A stretch of DNA of 64,000 bases from Brevibacillus brevis NBRC 100599 (GTDB taxonomy: Bacteria; Bacillota; Bacilli; Brevibacillales; Brevibacillaceae): assembly GCF_000010165.1 (NCBI RefSeq), contig NC_012491.1, positions 5,828,001 to 5,892,000 of the forward strand. The letters run 5' to 3'. The notes under the pieces were generated by a model. It was given only the letters and a program-made list of their open reading frames with translations. It was not told the DNA's origin and made no database searches. Both the position numbers and the translations under genes were made by a program. Shown here in pieces: positions 43,955 to 53,336 of this stretch. How positions within the stretch are numbered: the stretch's first letter is position 1; each line of letters begins with the position of its first letter.

Positions 43955-44674
43955 TTATACAAACTCCCACATCCGGTCAGGATGATTCGTGCAAATTTGA
44001 ACCTGAGGATGCCACGAAATGACTTCGCGGATATGTTTCGGATCATCCAGCGTCCACGCAATGACTTTGAAGCCTTTTTCAATCGCGGCTACTGTTAGCT
44101 CACGATTCAGAAACGGATATCCCATGGAGAGGATCGTAGCACCTGCTGCCTCCATCTGTTCCAGCATGAGTACAGGGCGACCATATACAATCAGACCTGT
44201 CTGCACTTCTTGATCGAGCGTGCGAACGTGACGGATCAAATCGTGGTCAAATGAAGTCAGGTACACCTCTTGCTTCATTCCGTGCTTTTCTACAAGCGCG
44301 AGCACCTTTTCAGCGATATCCGGGTACATATCACTTGTTGCTTTCAACTCGATATTTAGCGTGCAGCGACCTTTTACTGCGATCAGCGCTTCCTCCAGTG
44401 TAGGGATTCGCTCGCCCGCAAACTTGTCGCCAAACCAGCTCCCTGCATCCAGCTCACGCAGCTCTGCCAAGGTACGATCCATGACCAGACCGCGGCCATT
44501 GGTCGTGCGCTCCAGCGTAAAGTCATGAATCAGCACCGGAACACCGTCACGCGTCAGCTGTACATCAATTTCCATTGCTTTGATAGCTGGCTCTGCCAAA
44601 GCCAGTCGAATCGCTGTCATTGTATTCTCCGGGGCTTTGCCTGACCACCCGCGATGTGCCATACAAATGTTCAT
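43955..44674 (-). CDS. ugpQ: Glycerophosphodiester phosphodiesterase
   Basis: A 239-residue GDPD enzyme that splits glycerophosphodiesters into sn-glycerol 3-phosphate and an alcohol. Active-site motifs are intact: AHRGWSGKAPENT (His, Arg, Glu), EIDVQLTRDGVPVLIHD and ELKA. No signal peptide, so cytoplasmic like UgpQ. ATG after GAGGAG. Last gene of the glpP-ugp operon, so it acts on diesters brought in by the ABC importer. Confidence 0.92.
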   Translation of the reverse strand: MNICMAHRGWSGKAPENTMTAIRLALAEPAIKAMEIDVQLTRDGVPVLIHDFTLERTTNGRGLVMDRTLAELRELDAGSWFGDKFAGERIPTLEEALIAVKGRCTLNIELKATSDMYPDIAEKVLALVEKHGMKQEVYLTSFDHDLIRHVRTLDQEVQTGLIVYGRPVLMLEQMEAAGATILSMGYPFLNRELTVAAIEKGFKVIAWTLDDPKHIREVISWHPQVQICTNHPDRMWEFV

Positions 44675-44704
44675 TTCGCCAGCTCCTCTATCATTTCGTT
44701 TCTA

Positions 44705-46033
44705 TTATTTTTTCAAAAGCTTGCTGCCTTTTTCCGTTGCCGTCTGCATCGCTTCATCTACTGTCGCTTGGCCAAGCATCGCACGCTGCAGTTCTTTTTG
44801 AATCACATCCTGCAATTCTTTGTAGCCTGGAGCCATTGGACGAGGATAGCCGTATTGCAGCTGATCTACCGCGACCTTGAAGTTTGGATCTTTTTCATAG
44901 AATGCCTTCATTTCAGTCGAATCAATTGCTTCTGTCGTAACAGGCATATAACCGGAAGCGATCGACCACGGAACCGTTTGCTCGGTATCGGTCATCCACT
45001 TCATGAATTCCCACGCCGCTTTTTTCTCTGCATCAGTCGACTTCGCCAGCATCACGAGATTCGCGCCGCCCGTTGGCGTACCAAAGTTTTTATTGGCTGG
45101 AAGGAAGGCTGCACCCATGTCAAATTTGGCATTTTTCTTCAATTCCGTCAAGGAGCCTGTCGATGTAAAAATCATGCCTACCTTTTGATTCAAGAAGTCT
45201 TGCTCCGCTACATCCCACGCATTGTAGTTCTCTCCTGGAGGGTTTTTCATGATGCCTTCCTTCACCATTTTGGACCAAAGCTCAAGTGGCGCTTTTCCTG
45301 CTTCGTTGTTGATCGTCAGCTCTTTGCCGTTCTCACTCAGAATGTTGCCCCCGCCTTGGAAAACGAGCGCTTCGTAGAACCAAATATCAACTGGTGTCGA
45401 GAAGCCGTACCGGGTAATTTTGTCTCCCTCTTTTTTGCTCAGCTTTTGAGAAAAGCTGACGAGCTCATCCCATGTTTTCGGACCGTTTGAATCAAGCCCT
45501 GCTTCTCTTAACATATCGCGGTTGATGTACAGCAATGGAGTGGAGCGGTTAAATGGTACTGCGTACAGTTTGTCATTCCAATAAGAGTTTTTCATGAGAC
45601 CTGGAATGTACTTCTTTTCATCCCCTTCGGAGTAAGGTGTCAAATCTTCCAAAACCTTTGCATCTGCAAATGCCGCAATCGAAGCGATCTCGACCATCGT
45701 GACATCTGGATTGTTGCCCGCTGCTACAGATGCCAATACTTTGGAGTGGTTCTCTTGATACGCCCCTTGGTAGGCAGGTTTGACGATAATATCTTTATGT
45801 GTTTCATTGAATTTTTTGACCATATCCTCGATGGTTTTCCCACGAACGCCACCCAACGCATACCAGAAATCAATTTGGACAGGGCCACTGGATGCTGTAG
45901 ACGCTGCAGGCTGAGAAGTGCTACCTGTACTAGCAGACTGTTCTTTGCTAGATGATCCGCATCCAGCCAATACTCCTGACAAACCGATAGTCAATGCACA
46001 TAGAATCGTTCCAGTTCTTTTCAATGAAAACAT
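44705..46033 (-). CDS. ugpB: Glycerol-3-phosphate ABC importer, binding lipoprotein
   Basis: A 442-residue extracellular solute-binding lipoprotein (family 1). Lipobox LSGVLAGC, then a Ser/Thr linker and a two-lobed domain with PAYQGAYQENHSKVLASVAAG and GGANLVMLAKS, both typical of UgpB. Substrate inferred from context: sn-glycerol 3-phosphate and/or glycerophosphodiesters. ATG after GGGAGG. Follows ugpE by 32 bases. Confidence 0.9.
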   Translation of the reverse strand: MFSLKRTGTILCALTIGLSGVLAGCGSSSKEQSASTGSTSQPAASTASSGPVQIDFWYALGGVRGKTIEDMVKKFNETHKDIIVKPAYQGAYQENHSKVLASVAAGNNPDVTMVEIASIAAFADAKVLEDLTPYSEGDEKKYIPGLMKNSYWNDKLYAVPFNRSTPLLYINRDMLREAGLDSNGPKTWDELVSFSQKLSKKEGDKITRYGFSTPVDIWFYEALVFQGGGNILSENGKELTINNEAGKAPLELWSKMVKEGIMKNPPGENYNAWDVAEQDFLNQKVGMIFTSTGSLTELKKNAKFDMGAAFLPANKNFGTPTGGANLVMLAKSTDAEKKAAWEFMKWMTDTEQTVPWSIASGYMPVTTEAIDSTEMKAFYEKDPNFKVAVDQLQYGYPRPMAPGYKELQDVIQKELQRAMLGQATVDEAMQTATEKGSKLLKK

Positions 46034-46065
46034 GGTTTGATTTCCTCCCTAAGAGCTCACTTTTA

Positions 46066-46893
46066 TTATTTGGATTGATAGATGAACGCTTTGATAATAT
46101 GCCGTTGTGCCACGAAGAAAATCACGAGAATCGGTAGAATGAGGATCATGTTGCCCGCCATCATGACGTTCCACAAGGTTCCGCCGTCGGACATGTGCAA
46201 GCTGGATATTCCGATCGGCAAGGTGCGTACCTCGTCGCTGTTGGTCATAATCAGCGGCCAGAAATAGTCGTTCCAGTGATAAATAAAGCTAAATAGTCCA
46301 AAAGTGACCAGCACCGGCTTCGCCATCGGCACCATGATCGTCCACATGATCTTCCATTCAGACGCGTTATCCAGACGTGCTGCCTCGATCACTTCATCGG
46401 GCACCTGCATGAATGCTTGCCTGAGTAGGAAGATTCCGAAAGCACTGGCTGCGTACGGCAGGATGAGCGACCACAGCGTGTTGACGAGTCCCCAACCGCT
46501 CAATTGCACGTAGATCGGCAAAAAGATGACTTGTCCGGGAATCATCAAGACAATCAAGACCAGACCAAACAACAGATTGCGACCGGGAAACTTGTAGCGT
46601 GCAAAAGCGTAAGCCGCAGGTACCGCTGTTAAAAATTGCAGGAGCAATATCCCTACCGCAACCAGAATGCTGTTCCACGTATACATAAGGAACGGACCAG
46701 ATTCCCAGGCTTGGGCGAAGTTGCTCCACTCCCACGTCTCAGGCAAAAGCGTCGGGGGAAATTGCAGGACCTCTGGCATCGTTTTGAAGGCCGTCGATGC
46801 CATCCACAGAAACGGGAACACAAACAGGAAAGCTACGAGCAAAAGTCCAATCCATTCTACGGTCTTGCGTGAAGCCAAAACCACTCGATACAT
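46066..46893 (-). CDS. ugpE: Glycerol-3-phosphate ABC importer, permease UgpE
   Basis: A 275-residue permease with six membrane spans and the ABC coupling motif EAARLDNASEWKIMWTIMVP (EAA loop). Of the MalG/UgpE class. ATG after AAAGGAGG. Pairs with UgpA to form the membrane channel. Confidence 0.9.
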   Translation of the reverse strand: MYRVVLASRKTVEWIGLLLVAFLFVFPFLWMASTAFKTMPEVLQFPPTLLPETWEWSNFAQAWESGPFLMYTWNSILVAVGILLLQFLTAVPAAYAFARYKFPGRNLLFGLVLIVLMIPGQVIFLPIYVQLSGWGLVNTLWSLILPYAASAFGIFLLRQAFMQVPDEVIEAARLDNASEWKIMWTIMVPMAKPVLVTFGLFSFIYHWNDYFWPLIMTNSDEVRTLPIGISSLHMSDGGTLWNVMMAGNMILILPILVIFFVAQRHIIKAFIYQSK

Positions 46894-46919
46894 GCTGCTC
46901 CTCCTTTCTCACGAGTTCA

Positions 46920-47876
46920 TCAACGATAATGCACGCGCTTGGACATCACCAAGAAATGTACAGCTGTTAAAATCCCTACTAGTATCAGCAAAATGACAGA
47001 GGCAGCCGAAGCAATCCCGCCATTGTAGAAGTCCATGCCCTGCTCGTAAATGTAGTAGACAAGCATGTTCGTACTATTGATTGGACCACCCTGTGTCATA
47101 ATGGCGATCGTGTCAAACGCTTGGAAGGATGAGATCGTATTAATAATGAGCAAAAAGAAAATGGTCGGCGACAGCATCGGTATCGTAATCCGTCTCAGCG
47201 TCCGCCACCACGGCGATTGATCGAGCGCTGCTGCCTCGTATATATCGCCCGGAATGCTTTGCAATCCTGCGATGAAAATGAGCGTGTTATAGCCGACACC
47301 TTTCCAAATGCTGACGATAATCAGTGACAGCAAGGAGCTTTTTGGATCAGTCAGCCACGTATACGCAGGCAATCCGACCGCTTCCAGTCCTGCGTTCAAC
47401 AGGCCAAACTGCGGGTCCATCAGCCACATCCACAGCATCGAGACAGATACCAGCGAAATAATGTGAGGACTGAAAACAGTCGCCTGAATAATGCCGTACA
47501 CCTTTGCCTTTTTGTTCAGCCACAGGGCGAGCAGGAAGGATAGCGTCAAGCCGATCCCCACTGTCGCAATGGTAAAGACCGCGGTATTTCCCAATACTTG
47601 ATGAAAATCCCCGTCTACCATCAAGTCCTGATAGTTTTGCAAGCCTACCCATTCCATTTGCTCCAAATTGATCAATGACCAGTCCTGAAAGCTCAAATAA
47701 ATGATCGAGCCAATCGGGTAAAAGAAGAACAGGGCAAAGCAAATCAATGCGGGTGCCAGATACAAGTACGGACGCAGCCGGGATGCGAGGTCAGACCATG
47801 CAAATGCCTGTGAACTCACTTCTTTTTTTGACTGGCTTACACCCGGCAACTCCTGTACAGTTGCCGCTTTTCGCAT
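46920..47876 (-). CDS. ugpA: Glycerol-3-phosphate ABC importer, permease UgpA
   Basis: A 318-residue permease of the MalF/UgpA class with six to seven spans and EAA loop YEAAALDQSPWWRTLRRITI. The N-terminal 25 residues are a cytoplasmic extension. Its ATG overlaps the TGA of ugpC (TGATG), showing translational coupling. Confidence 0.9.
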   Translation of the reverse strand: MRKAATVQELPGVSQSKKEVSSQAFAWSDLASRLRPYLYLAPALICFALFFFYPIGSIIYLSFQDWSLINLEQMEWVGLQNYQDLMVDGDFHQVLGNTAVFTIATVGIGLTLSFLLALWLNKKAKVYGIIQATVFSPHIISLVSVSMLWMWLMDPQFGLLNAGLEAVGLPAYTWLTDPKSSLLSLIIVSIWKGVGYNTLIFIAGLQSIPGDIYEAAALDQSPWWRTLRRITIPMLSPTIFFLLIINTISSFQAFDTIAIMTQGGPINSTNMLVYYIYEQGMDFYNGGIASAASVILLILVGILTAVHFLVMSKRVHYR

Positions 47877-48943
47877 CAGTTATCCCCTCCTGCGCGTGTC
47901 GATACAGGCACTCGACCACTCATGCGACCTACTCGTTTTCCGCTCCCTTTTTCGAAAACATAGATGTACTCCCACGGTACAGTGACCGTGACTGAGGAGC
48001 CGACCTGCATCGCGACCTCCGAGTCCGCTTTGACGATGACCCTGCCTTTTTCCGTCTCCACGTGAAGGAGCGTGTCTGAGCCGAGAATTTCCCTGGATAC
48101 GACTTGACCTCGTGCGTTCCACATCTCTTCGCTCGTGATGGCAGAGACAGCAGCAGGCAACAACACTGCTTTTTCCGGGCGGAATCCCCATACGTGCTCA
48201 CTCTTACCCTCCGCAGAAACAATGTTCATCGGCGGAGAACCGATAAATTGGGCAACAAACAGATTTTCCGGCTCCTGATACAAATCCATCGGGGTCGCTA
48301 CTTGCATAATGTGTCCGTCATTCATGACGACGATCTGATCGCCCATGGTCATCGCTTCTACCTGATCATGCGTCACGTAGATGAAGGTGCTGCCCAGCTG
48401 TTTGTGCAGGCTCGTCAATTCCACACGCATCTGATTTCGCAGCTTCGCATCGAGATTGGAGAGCGGTTCGTCCATCAGGAAGACCTTCGGCTTTTTCACC
48501 ATGGCCCGCGCGAGTGCAACACGTTGCCTTTGACCACCGGAGAGCTGAGAAGGCTTGCGCTTGAGATAATCGGTTAGCCCGACGATTTCCGCGATCTCCT
48601 CTACTAGCACCTGACATTCCTTTTTCGACGTTCCGCGGTTTCTCAAGCCATAGGCGATATTGTCGTACACGTTCATTGTTGGGTAGAGAGCGTAATTTTG
48701 AAAAACCATCGCAATATCACGCTTGCCAGGTGGCAATTGGTTCACCGTTTGATCACCGATTATGATTTTGCCGTCCGTCACTGTTTCCAAGCCAGCAATC
48801 ATCCTGAGTGTGGTTGATTTCCCACAGCCGGACGGACCTACCAGAACCGTAAAAGAGCCGTCTGGAATGACCAAATCTAATCCTTTGACCACACTTTGAT
48901 TCTGAAAGGCTTTCGTTACCTTCTCCAACACCACACGTGCCAT
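47876..48943 (-). CDS. ugpC: Glycerol-3-phosphate ABC importer, ATPase UgpC
   Basis: A 355-residue MalK/UgpC-type ATPase. Walker A VGPSGCGKST, signature LSGGQRQRV, Walker B VFLMDEPLSNLD, H-loop VTHDQ, and a C-terminal TOBE regulatory domain (about 240-340). It drives UgpA/UgpE. ATG after AAGGAGG. Confidence 0.92.
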   Translation of the reverse strand: MARVVLEKVTKAFQNQSVVKGLDLVIPDGSFTVLVGPSGCGKSTTLRMIAGLETVTDGKIIIGDQTVNQLPPGKRDIAMVFQNYALYPTMNVYDNIAYGLRNRGTSKKECQVLVEEIAEIVGLTDYLKRKPSQLSGGQRQRVALARAMVKKPKVFLMDEPLSNLDAKLRNQMRVELTSLHKQLGSTFIYVTHDQVEAMTMGDQIVVMNDGHIMQVATPMDLYQEPENLFVAQFIGSPPMNIVSAEGKSEHVWGFRPEKAVLLPAAVSAITSEEMWNARGQVVSREILGSDTLLHVETEKGRVIVKADSEVAMQVGSSVTVTVPWEYIYVFEKGSGKRVGRMSGRVPVSTRAGGDN

Positions 48944-48949
48944 CTGCTT

Positions 48950-49612
48950 TTATTTCCCTCCTTGTGCCTTTGCGGCCAGCATCTCCGTAACAAATGTCTC
49001 GAAATCGGCGTAGCGGTAATCCGGAGAAGCGTAGGGCCATTTCTCTTGTCCGTACCACTCCAGCACGACAGATTGCACACCCGCTCCTACCGCAGCCAGT
49101 ACATCATAGCGACTGTCACCGATCATCATGGCTTGCTCGGGACGTTTGCTTAGCGCTCCCAGCGCTTTTTGTACAGGCTCAGCCGACGGCTTGCCTCGTG
49201 ATACATCATCGACGGTGACGATTGCCTCAAACAGATGCTCAATCCCCGCCATCTCCAGACCAGCCAATGTAAACTCCCGTTGCTTGTTTGTGACGATCGC
49301 CATCGTAAAGCCCGCCGCCTTCAGCTTTTCCAACCCTTCACGAACAAATGGAAACAGTTTGACGTGTTCTTCATGATGCTCCCGTACATAGGCGAAGTAT
49401 CTCTGTAGCACTTCCTTTTTGTCAGGAACGCCTGCTGCTGTAGCAACTGCCGCCAAAAAATCATCAAACGATTCTCCAAAACGGGCGAGAAGCTCTTCCC
49501 TGCTAAAATGTCCCGGTGCGTACTGCTCAGCAGTAAAAGCAACGGCATCCACGACCGCATCCCGACTGTCCAGCAAGGTCCCGTCCAAATCAAATAACAA
49601 CGCTTGAATCAA
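48950..49612 (-). CDS. HAD family phosphatase in the glp-ugp operon
   Basis: A 220-residue haloacid dehalogenase hydrolase, PpaX/Gph-like. Motif I FDLDGTLLDS with nucleophile Asp, motif II IVTNK, motif III/IV GKPSAEPVQKAL and MIGDSRYDVLAA. Probable substrates are small phosphates such as glycerol phosphate, phosphoglycolate or pyrophosphate. TTG start at 49612, ten bases after AAGGAG, lies inside the end of glpP (23-base overlap). Confidence 0.83.
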   Translation of the reverse strand: MIQALLFDLDGTLLDSRDAVVDAVAFTAEQYAPGHFSREELLARFGESFDDFLAAVATAAGVPDKKEVLQRYFAYVREHHEEHVKLFPFVREGLEKLKAAGFTMAIVTNKQREFTLAGLEMAGIEHLFEAIVTVDDVSRGKPSAEPVQKALGALSKRPEQAMMIGDSRYDVLAAVGAGVQSVVLEWYGQEKWPYASPDYRYADFETFVTEMLAAKAQGGK

Positions 49613-50189
49613 GGTTCTTACACTCCTTCCACAGCAGGGGACTTCCGACTGAAACAGCTGTCGCTCCATGCTTTAATACTTCCTCCATCTGTTCCCGCTT
49701 GCGAATTAGCCCGCCAGAAATGATCGGGGTATCGATCACACTTCGAAATTCTTCGATAAACTCTGGCAGCAAACCAGGCATCAGCTCAACAGCGTCAGGC
49801 TGTGTATCTTGCAGGGAGGTTAGGCCTGATTTAATCGAGTCGCTATCAACCAAAAACAAACGCTGAATCGTCAGTAGGCCTTGCTTTTTCGCCAGCTTGA
49901 CCAGTGTGTTGCGCGTAGTGACGATCCCGTCTGGCTTAACGTAATGCCCCAGAAATGCAATGCCTTCCCTGTCATGACTGATTCCGCCAATCCGCTCCAA
50001 ATGAAGAAATACAGGGATATTTTTCGCCTTAAAATAATCCACGTAGCCTTTAATCACACCAATGTTGCCAATCGAGAGTACCGCAGCACTCAAATTTGCC
50101 TCTGCCGCTTTTTCCAGGTGCTTCGCTTCTTTTACAGAAGCGATTAGCTTGTACTGTGCCAGTCTTGCACGAAACTGTTCCCGGTTCAC
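49590..50189 (-). CDS. glpP: Glycerol-3-phosphate-responsive antiterminator GlpP
   Basis: A 199-residue TIM-barrel RNA-binding regulator. FLHLERIGGISHDREGIAFL and the phosphate-binding PIISGGLIRKREQM plus AVSVGS are characteristic. In Bacillus, GlpP with glycerol 3-phosphate prevents termination in glp leaders. GTG start eight bases after AGGAGG. First gene of a seven-gene operon that imports and processes glycerol phosphate compounds; a terminator-like leader just upstream suggests self-control. Confidence 0.93.
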   Translation of the reverse strand: MNREQFRARLAQYKLIASVKEAKHLEKAAEANLSAAVLSIGNIGVIKGYVDYFKAKNIPVFLHLERIGGISHDREGIAFLGHYVKPDGIVTTRNTLVKLAKKQGLLTIQRLFLVDSDSIKSGLTSLQDTQPDAVELMPGLLPEFIEEFRSVIDTPIISGGLIRKREQMEEVLKHGATAVSVGSPLLWKECKNLDSSVVI

Positions 50190-50214
50190 TCGTTACGCCT
50201 CCTTATGCCCAAGA

Positions 50215-50285
50215 CAAAAAACCCTGCGACATGACAATGCCAAAGAACTCTCGATGAAAGTGCTTGGAAAGGCTGTCGGGGGTTT
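50215..50285 (-). terminator. Attenuator-like terminator in the glpP leader
   Basis: Minus-strand AACCC-C-CGACA (50274-50284) can pair with TGTCG-CA-GGGTT (50220-50231) across a ~42-base structured loop, directly followed by six T. It ends about 20 bases before the glpP ribosome site, the position expected of a GlpP-controlled attenuator. Bases 50290-50570 hold no gene I can support. Confidence 0.5.
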
Positions 50286-50570
50286 CTCCATGGCTCCAAC
50301 CGAAGGGATGTGTTCACTTGTTACTTTGAATGGTACTGTACGAGCGTTAAGGAAGCTTAAAGGGAATGTTAATTATCGGAAAAGATGTGATTTACAATTG
50401 TTGATCGGACTTTAGTGGAGGAGAGGAAGCTGTAATTAAAACGATGCCCACTAGAATACGACGGCTTCGTCATTTCCTAAATGATCTCGAGAAGAAATCA
50501 ACTTGTGCTTTTAAACCTGGTATTCTGCAATTGATAATTCTCTTTTATTGTTCAGAGATAATAAAGTTAT

Positions 50571-50607
50571 AGACCGGAACCCCTTACAGTACAAGAAGTC
50601 CCGGTCT
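50571..50607 (-). terminator. Hairpin behind the MFS gene of the ArsR cluster
   Basis: AGACCGG and CCGGTCT arms around a 23-base loop; the minus strand then reads TATAACTTTATT, a weak U tail. Confidence 0.5.
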
Positions 50608-50637
50608 TCTAAATCACCATGTCATTGAAAATTAGTT

Positions 50638-51825
50638 TTAGTCTATAGTCTCAGACAGTTCTTGTCCTCTAATATCAGATTGGCTCCGCATGGATAAAGA
50701 TACCACTGCTGGCAGGAGCGCAATCGCTACACCGATTGCGCCAATCCAACCGACGGCTTGAAGCGATATGTTTTCTACAACCATGCCCCCAATTACAGAT
50801 CCAACGGCCATGCCCAATTGTACGATGGAAGTGTTCAAGCTCAGAATGATTCCGGAGGCTTTGGGTGCCATACCAATCAGATATACTTGTTGGACCGGAC
50901 CAGTCGACCAAGCAAAAAAAGACCACAACATCAGTAAAGGCAGCACGAATACGGAAGAATGGGAGAATACTGTTATTAGTAGCAAGATCCCGGAGTGGAG
51001 AAGCAAGCCACCAATCATAGTACGGGGAATCCCCCATTTATCTGCGCCATAGCCGCCAACCTGAGAACCAAGAAGACTGGCTATGCCGAATACAAATAGC
51101 CCGATACTGACCATCCGGTCGCTCATCCCAGTAATGGTCAGGAGGAACGGAGAAATATAAGTATAAATGATCGTATAACCTAGAATCCAGAAAAAGCTAA
51201 TGGACAAGGCAATAGAGATTCGAGGCGTTTTAAGCAGGGAAAGCTGCTCCCGTATGGGAACTGGAATCTCGCCCTTAGACTTGGGAATGGTCAGCAGAAG
51301 GACAAACATAGCGATCAGGCTGAGCACTCCGATACCCGTAAAGATGATCTTCCAATCATAGGAACCAGCAATAACTCTCCCCAGAGGAACACCTAGAATA
51401 AGCGCGAGATTAAAGCCTAAGAGAACCGTTGCAATCGCACCGCCTTGCTTGCCCGGCTGAGCAATCTTAGAGGCAACGGTTAGAGCGACCACCATAAATA
51501 CACCGGTTCCAATCGCCAAAATAATTCTAGCTCCGAACAACATGGCGAAGCCAGTCGTTGTAATCGTGACTAGATTTCCTAAAAGAAATAGCACCAAAGC
51601 AGCCAACATGAGCTTTCTTCGGTCCATTTTTGCGGTGATTGCAATCAAAATTGGAGTACCGATCGCGTATGCAAGCGAGTAGACAGTGATGAGCTGCCCG
51701 GCTGCTGCTAGCGTCACGCCGACATCACTTGCGACCCTATCTAATATTCCAGCGATAACAAATTCAGATGTCCCTACCAAAAAACTGACGATGGCCAGTA
51801 TGTAAATTTTCCATGAGTTTAGCAT
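50638..51825 (-). CDS. MFS exporter (DHA1, YdhP/AraJ type)
   Basis: A 395-residue twelve-span transporter. SEFVIAGILDRVASDVGV in span 1 and AYAIGTPILIAITAKMDRRK are typical of AraJ/YdhP-like drug or metabolite exporters. Starts at ATG 51825 after GAGAGGG. It is third in a same-strand cluster with an ArsR regulator and a flavin monooxygenase, and has its own copy of the shared operator. Confidence 0.88.
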   Translation of the reverse strand: MLNSWKIYILAIVSFLVGTSEFVIAGILDRVASDVGVTLAAAGQLITVYSLAYAIGTPILIAITAKMDRRKLMLAALVLFLLGNLVTITTTGFAMLFGARIILAIGTGVFMVVALTVASKIAQPGKQGGAIATVLLGFNLALILGVPLGRVIAGSYDWKIIFTGIGVLSLIAMFVLLLTIPKSKGEIPVPIREQLSLLKTPRISIALSISFFWILGYTIIYTYISPFLLTITGMSDRMVSIGLFVFGIASLLGSQVGGYGADKWGIPRTMIGGLLLHSGILLLITVFSHSSVFVLPLLMLWSFFAWSTGPVQQVYLIGMAPKASGIILSLNTSIVQLGMAVGSVIGGMVVENISLQAVGWIGAIGVAIALLPAVVSLSMRSQSDIRGQELSETID

Positions 51826-51843
51826 GTCGATCCCTCTCATTCT

Positions 51844-51873
51844 ATTTTCGCAATTCTAGAAACGTGCGAAAAT
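51844..51873. promoter_or_regulatory. ArsR-type operator in front of the MFS gene
   Basis: TTTTCGCA and TGCGAAAA arms around TTCTAGAA. Minus-strand reading TTTCTAGAA matches the sites before the monooxygenase and arsR genes. Confidence 0.6.
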
Positions 51874-51891
51874 CCCCAGATAAAAATCCTC

Positions 51892-52944
51892 TTATTGTTT
51901 GGCAAGCTCCTTACGAACAATAGGTGCAACCTTAGTACCGAGAAGCTCGATCGTCCGTAGCAATTCGCGATGCGGCAGTGAGCTGAAATCGACGTACATA
52001 AGGAAACGGGTCAAGCTTAAATTCTGCTGTGCAAGCAGAATCTTCTCCGCCACATATTCTGGATCTCCAACATATAAGGCACCACGAAGGTCGCAAGCTT
52101 CTTCGAACGAGTTACGAGTGTAATGTGGCCACCCTCGTTCCCGTCCAATCTGGTTCATCTGCTCGGCCATAACGGGAAAGTATCGTTCCGCCGCAGCTTC
52201 AAACGAATCCGCAATGAAACCATGGGAATGCGTTGCAATCTGCAAATTGCCGGAATCGTGCCCTGCCTTCTCGGCGGCTTCCTTATATAGTTTCACCAAA
52301 GAGGCAAACCGTTCCGGCATCCCACCGATAATCGAGAAGATAACAGGAAGTCCCAGCGTGCCGGCTCGAACTGCTGATTCCGGCCTGCCGCCTGTGCCAA
52401 TCCATACGGGCAGCTGGACCTGCTGTGCACGGGGGTATACGCCCATATTGTTAATTGCCTGGCGATGCCCTCCACCCCAGGTCACCTTCTCCGTAGTCCG
52501 TATTTTTAATAAAAGCTCAAGCTTCTCTTCGAACAACTCCTCGTAATCGTTTAGGTTATATCCGAACAGCGGAAACGACTCAACGAAAGAACCTCGTCCG
52601 GCCATGATCTCGGCCCGCCCTTTTGATAGGCAGTCCAGCGTTGCGAAGTCCTGATATACACGGACCGGATCATCCGAAGAGAGCACCGTTACGGCGCTAG
52701 ATAGCCGAATTCGCTTGGTTGTGCATGCTGCAGCTGCAAGAATGATAGCAGGAGACGAGCTTGTATAGTCGCTCCGATGATGCTCACCAATAGCATACAC
52801 GTCAAGCCCAACTTGATCAGCCAATTGAATCTCCTCGATCGCTTGACGCAGCCTCTCTGCCGGCGACACTCCTCCATGATCAGGCCTTGTGTGGAGAAAA
52901 GTGGTAATTCCCAACTCCATGCTCTTTGACTTTTCTTCCAACAT
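51892..52944 (-). CDS. LLM class flavin-dependent monooxygenase
   Basis: A 350-residue bacterial-luciferase-like TIM-barrel enzyme. GITTFLHTRPD at strand 1, YAIGEHHRSDYTSSSPAIIL with the EHH FMN-site motif, AEIMAGRGSFVESFPLFG and QLPVWIGTGGRPES are family hallmarks. It would use reduced FMN and oxygen on an unknown small molecule. ATG at 52944 after GGGGGAGG. Confidence 0.9.
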   Translation of the reverse strand: MLEEKSKSMELGITTFLHTRPDHGGVSPAERLRQAIEEIQLADQVGLDVYAIGEHHRSDYTSSSPAIILAAAACTTKRIRLSSAVTVLSSDDPVRVYQDFATLDCLSKGRAEIMAGRGSFVESFPLFGYNLNDYEELFEEKLELLLKIRTTEKVTWGGGHRQAINNMGVYPRAQQVQLPVWIGTGGRPESAVRAGTLGLPVIFSIIGGMPERFASLVKLYKEAAEKAGHDSGNLQIATHSHGFIADSFEAAAERYFPVMAEQMNQIGRERGWPHYTRNSFEEACDLRGALYVGDPEYVAEKILLAQQNLSLTRFLMYVDFSSLPHRELLRTIELLGTKVAPIVRKELAKQ

Positions 52945-52967
52945 AGTTTCCTCCCCCAAACAATTCA

Positions 52968-52990
52968 TCACTTCTAGAAATGTAGAAATC
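52968..52990. promoter_or_regulatory. ArsR-type operator in front of the monooxygenase gene
   Basis: Minus-strand ATTTCTACATTTCTAGAAGT; inverted ATTTC/GAAgT ends ten bases apart. Same pattern as the sites at 51844 and 53314. Confidence 0.65.
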
Positions 52991-53004
52991 TATTTTAAAA
53001 AAAT

Positions 53005-53286
53005 TTACGCCAGCAAATAAGGCGCAAATTTCTCTGCAACTTCTTGATTAACACTATAGTGAATAAACGATCCATTCTTACGCGAATTGATTAAGCCAGA
53101 ATCGGTTAATTGCTTCAGATGATGCGACAACGTTGAGCCAGCCACCGTTTCGAGTCTTTCACCAATGGCAGTAAAGCATTGATTACTCTCCTTTGCTAGC
53201 ATCAAAGCGATTTTTAAACGCGTGGGTTCACCTAAAGCTTTGTATACTTTAACCGCCTGCCCCATTTCTTCTTCGTTTTCAGCCAT
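53005..53286 (-). CDS. ArsR family repressor
   Basis: A 93-residue winged-helix repressor: ALGEPTRLKIALML, recognition region AGSTLSHHLKQLTDSGLI and wing SRKNGSFIHYSVN. It lacks the classical CVCD metal site, though one Cys (SNQCFTAI) is at a similar place, so the signal may be organic or redox rather than arsenic. ATG after AAGGAGATC. Heads the arsR-monooxygenase-MFS cluster and has a matching operator at its promoter. Confidence 0.9.
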   Translation of the reverse strand: MAENEEEMGQAVKVYKALGEPTRLKIALMLAKESNQCFTAIGERLETVAGSTLSHHLKQLTDSGLINSRKNGSFIHYSVNQEVAEKFAPYLLA

Positions 53287-53313
53287 GATGATCTCCTTCC
53301 TAAGAGTTACTCT

Positions 53314-53336
53314 ACATTTCTATAAGTGTCGAAATG
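53314..53336. promoter_or_regulatory. ArsR-type operator in front of arsR
   Basis: Minus-strand ATTTCGACACTTATAGAAAT: perfect ATTTC/GAAAT arms ten bases apart, just downstream of the -10 box. Confidence 0.7.

Noticed and set aside
44654..45490. A 278-codon plus-strand frame inside ugpB
   Set aside because: Antisense shadow; the minus-strand gene has all binding-protein motifs.
50062..50415. A 117-codon plus-strand frame opposite glpP and its leader
   Set aside because: No ribosome site, overlaps a certain gene and the attenuator-like hairpin.
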